Shown here: one piece after another, positions 62,262-64,000 of the stretch | How positions within the stretch are numbered: the stretch's first letter is position 1 | How the letters are laid out: each line of letters opens with the position of its first letter | Source of the DNA: Caballeronia fortuita | GTDB lineage: Bacteria > Pseudomonadota > Gammaproteobacteria > Burkholderiales > Burkholderiaceae | Assembly: GCF_001544835.2 (NCBI RefSeq) | Contig: NZ_FCNX02000001.1 | Coordinates: 496,001 to 560,000, forward strand | Direction: 5' to 3' | Length of the DNA stretch: 64,000 bases | Position numbers and translations under genes: made by a program | Notes under the pieces: model-generated | Database searches by the model: none | The model's input: the letters and a program-made list of their open reading frames with translations, nothing else | Told to the model about the DNA's origin: nothing

Positions 62262-64000
62262 CCTACCTCTTGACATCCAGGCCTTCATAGTGGAACAAGA
62301 GCGCTCAAGAGAAGAGCGTTATCGACAGGCCTCGTTCTTGAAAAGCGAATACGAAAATCCAGTCTGGACTTGCGATTTTGGCACAAAAGGGACTTTTGAA
62401 ATTGACTGGCGGGTAAAGCTCTCCGATGGCTCGATTCTCACGGAAAGAAAGAGGTTGTGGGATTCATTGCGAATGTTTTTATGCGTTCAAACAAATCCCG
62501 ATGCCTCTAGGAAGAGTTTCGAGAAATCCGACGCGAGGTCTTATTATTTAGTCCGACAGGCGATGGATGTAGTGGATTATTTATTGCTTAATGATGCATC
62601 GTTGTGCCTCCATAGTTACGGTTTAAACGCCCTAACCGTTTCCGATATGCAGAGAATGCTGGAAGCGTTCGCCAAGTCATCGTCCATAAGAAGTGTTGTT
62701 GACTGGTCGTCTCGTTTAGAAAAAACTCTTTACGACGGTATCGCGACTTTAACGTGGGACGATATATGCGGTGCAATGAGTCACAGTCGAAAAATCGCTG
62801 AAGTGCATGTACCCGACGAAGACCGAGAGCTGCACTTTGACGAGCGCGAGATTGTCTTTTCGCGGATATGGCTTTGGCGTGAACGTGCCAATAGCTCAGG
62901 AAGTTCGAGATGGCCCTATCGGGTTAAGCCAAGTTCTAGGTTCCTTTGCTCGAGGATTTTCGACGGAACAATTGGTCTATGCAAAGCGAAATTTTCTCTT
63001 CCCGAGGAACTATGCTGGGCGCCGAAGGAAAGCTACGTAACCGAGTATCCCCGGGCTTCTGTACAGGCAGAGCGATTTGACATCGAAAACGGGCGGTCGT
63101 TAACGACTATGGAGGACTTCCTTCGGGTTGTGAGACGGCTACGAATGATATCCGTGAAAGGAAACAAGGTTCCTCAAGCCGCTCTTAAAGCACTCAAAGA
63201 TGCGCGAGCAGCAAAGCTGATTTCATCACCGAGAATTGGTCATTTTATTATCCCTGCGGCTCAGCATGTGAAGTTTGCCTTAGATAAGGCAGTTCGTTTT
63301 TTTAAAGAACATGTGCCGCATATCCTTGAGAGCTATGCAGCAGTTGTCTCTGCCTCGTACGCGGCTGGAATGCCGTGCTACAAGTTTGCAACAAGCTCGA
63401 ACGTTCTAAAACATATCGACGATAGAACTCGCCTTTTAGGAGTAAGAGTTTGGCATCTGGCGTTTGATACTTCTGGAACCGGTCGTTTGAGAGACCGGGA
63501 GAAGGTTCGGCCGAGTGCATCCATTTTTTTCGACGCTTTGAGAAACAACGAAGGCCTCGTAGAACTCACGAAAATCGCGTTTGGTGCATGTTTGTTTATC
63601 GTCGGAGCACTTACTGGCCGGCGTCAAGGAGAGCTCGAGGACCTTATCAGCGGCAAATGCATTGACCCAAAAATGCACCGGATGACATTCGAAAATCGGA
63701 AGAGTGGCGCCTCTGGTGTAAGACAAAGCCTAACAAGGCCAATTCCACCGCTTGTTACCGAAGTCATAAATTGCATTCAAAGTTTTCACAAGAAAATGCA
63801 GCTGATCGGGTCGTTCGGTGAGAACGTAAAGATTTTTTCTAGCCCTACTCGGTTTGGAAACTGCGTGATTTCTCAAGTAGCAATGGGTGTACTTCTTGAC
63901 CGTTTTATGGACTACATCGAGTTGCCTGCAAACAACGAGGGGACTCGCTCTTATATTCGTCTTCATCAGCTTAGACGGTTCTTCGTAAGCGACTACTACC
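62254..64000 (+). CDS. Tyrosine recombinase, second gene of the module (cut by window end)
   Basis: An open frame from TTG 62254 to the window edge, at least 582 residues. The catalytic region is visible: box I in GALTGRRQGELEDLISG (Arg), a beta-hairpin with Lys in FENRKSG, and the start of box II in IRLHQLRRFFVSDYY (HxLR). The final His/Trp and nucleophile Tyr lie beyond 64000. The N-terminal 350 residues are unlike common phage integrases. It overlaps the previous gene by 8 bases, so both are probably translated together and act as a pair or trio. Confidence 0.8.
   Translation, partial: MSDLPLDIQAFIVEQERSREERYRQASFLKSEYENPVWTCDFGTKGTFEIDWRVKLSDGSILTERKRLWDSLRMFLCVQTNPDASRKSFEKSDARSYYLVRQAMDVVDYLLLNDASLCLHSYGLNALTVSDMQRMLEAFAKSSSIRSVVDWSSRLEKTLYDGIATLTWDDICGAMSHSRKIAEVHVPDEDRELHFDEREIVFSRIWLWRERANSSGSSRWPYRVKPSSRFLCSRIFDGTIGLCKAKFSLPEELCWAPKESYVTEYPRASVQAERFDIENGRSLTTMEDFLRVVRRLRMISVKGNKVPQAALKALKDARAAKLISSPRIGHFIIPAAQHVKFALDKAVRFFKEHVPHILESYAAVVSASYAAGMPCYKFATSSNVLKHIDDRTRLLGVRVWHLAFDTSGTGRLRDREKVRPSASIFFDALRNNEGLVELTKIAFGACLFIVGALTGRRQGELEDLISGKCIDPKMHRMTFENRKSGASGVRQSLTRPIPPLVTEVINCIQSFHKKMQLIGSFGENVKIFSSPTRFGNCVISQVAMGVLLDRFMDYIELPANNEGTRSYIRLHQLRRFFVSDYY

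Overview
This window reads as an accessory stretch of a high-GC betaproteobacterial genome, most likely a Burkholderiaceae chromid or megaplasmid (Paraburkholderia/Caballeronia/Burkholderia type). The grounds are GC-rich codon use, HU and H-NS proteins with Lys/Ala-rich histone-like tails, a LigD/Ku pair, an ImuA-ImuB-DnaE2 cassette, many stand-alone receiver proteins and many small unnamed proteins. No rRNA, tRNA, CRISPR array or replication origin could be recognised. The assignment is inference from protein style, not a database result.

Layout. 0-5 kb: a DUF4041/GIY-YIG protein, a GNAT-like protein, an HU-like nucleoid protein and small unknowns. 5-21.8 kb is a DNA-repair block: an orphan imuA, an SRAP (YedK/HMCES-like) abasic-site protein with three small partners, a LexA-type box, the imuA-imuB-dnaE2 mutasome, then ligD and ku for bacterial end joining. 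Three single-domain receivers and a 64-aa double-glycine-leader peptide lie inside this block. 21.8-24 kb: an SDR oxidoreductase and an IS630-type remnant. 24.1-31.9 kb is a sulfate-ester module: two outer-membrane channel-like proteins, a broken DUF2092/outer-membrane gene, an exported alkylsulfatase, an exported arylsulfatase and an exported formylglycine-generating enzyme that would activate the arylsulfatase. 32.6 kb carries a second copy of the double-glycine peptide.

33-49 kb is a signalling and stress region: Nudix hydrolase, GAF histidine kinase + receiver + CHASE3-GGDEF cyclase, further receivers, a phospholipase-C-like phosphoesterase, a cold-shock protein, a frameshifted low-affinity iron permease family gene with a U-UUU-UUA slippery site, a divergent Hfq-like protein preceded by two tiny coupled ORFs, and a Cys-rich copper-storage protein. 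49-54.5 kb: two Hsp20 chaperones, an H-NS-like protein with three tandem DNA-binding domains and a histone-H1-like tail, and a HhH-GPD-type glycosylase/lyase.

54.9-64 kb looks like the edge of an integrated island: long stretches without genes, a three-gene leftward cluster (nuclease-like plus two membrane proteins), decayed genes (gamma-glutamyltransferase-like and another), then two overlapping divergent tyrosine recombinases in AT-richer DNA, the second cut by the window end.

Many families occur twice here (imuA, the peptide, the 98/99-aa protein, the 73-aa protein as gene and remnant, two receiver subfamilies), which suggests repeated local duplication or several acquisitions of related accessory DNA.
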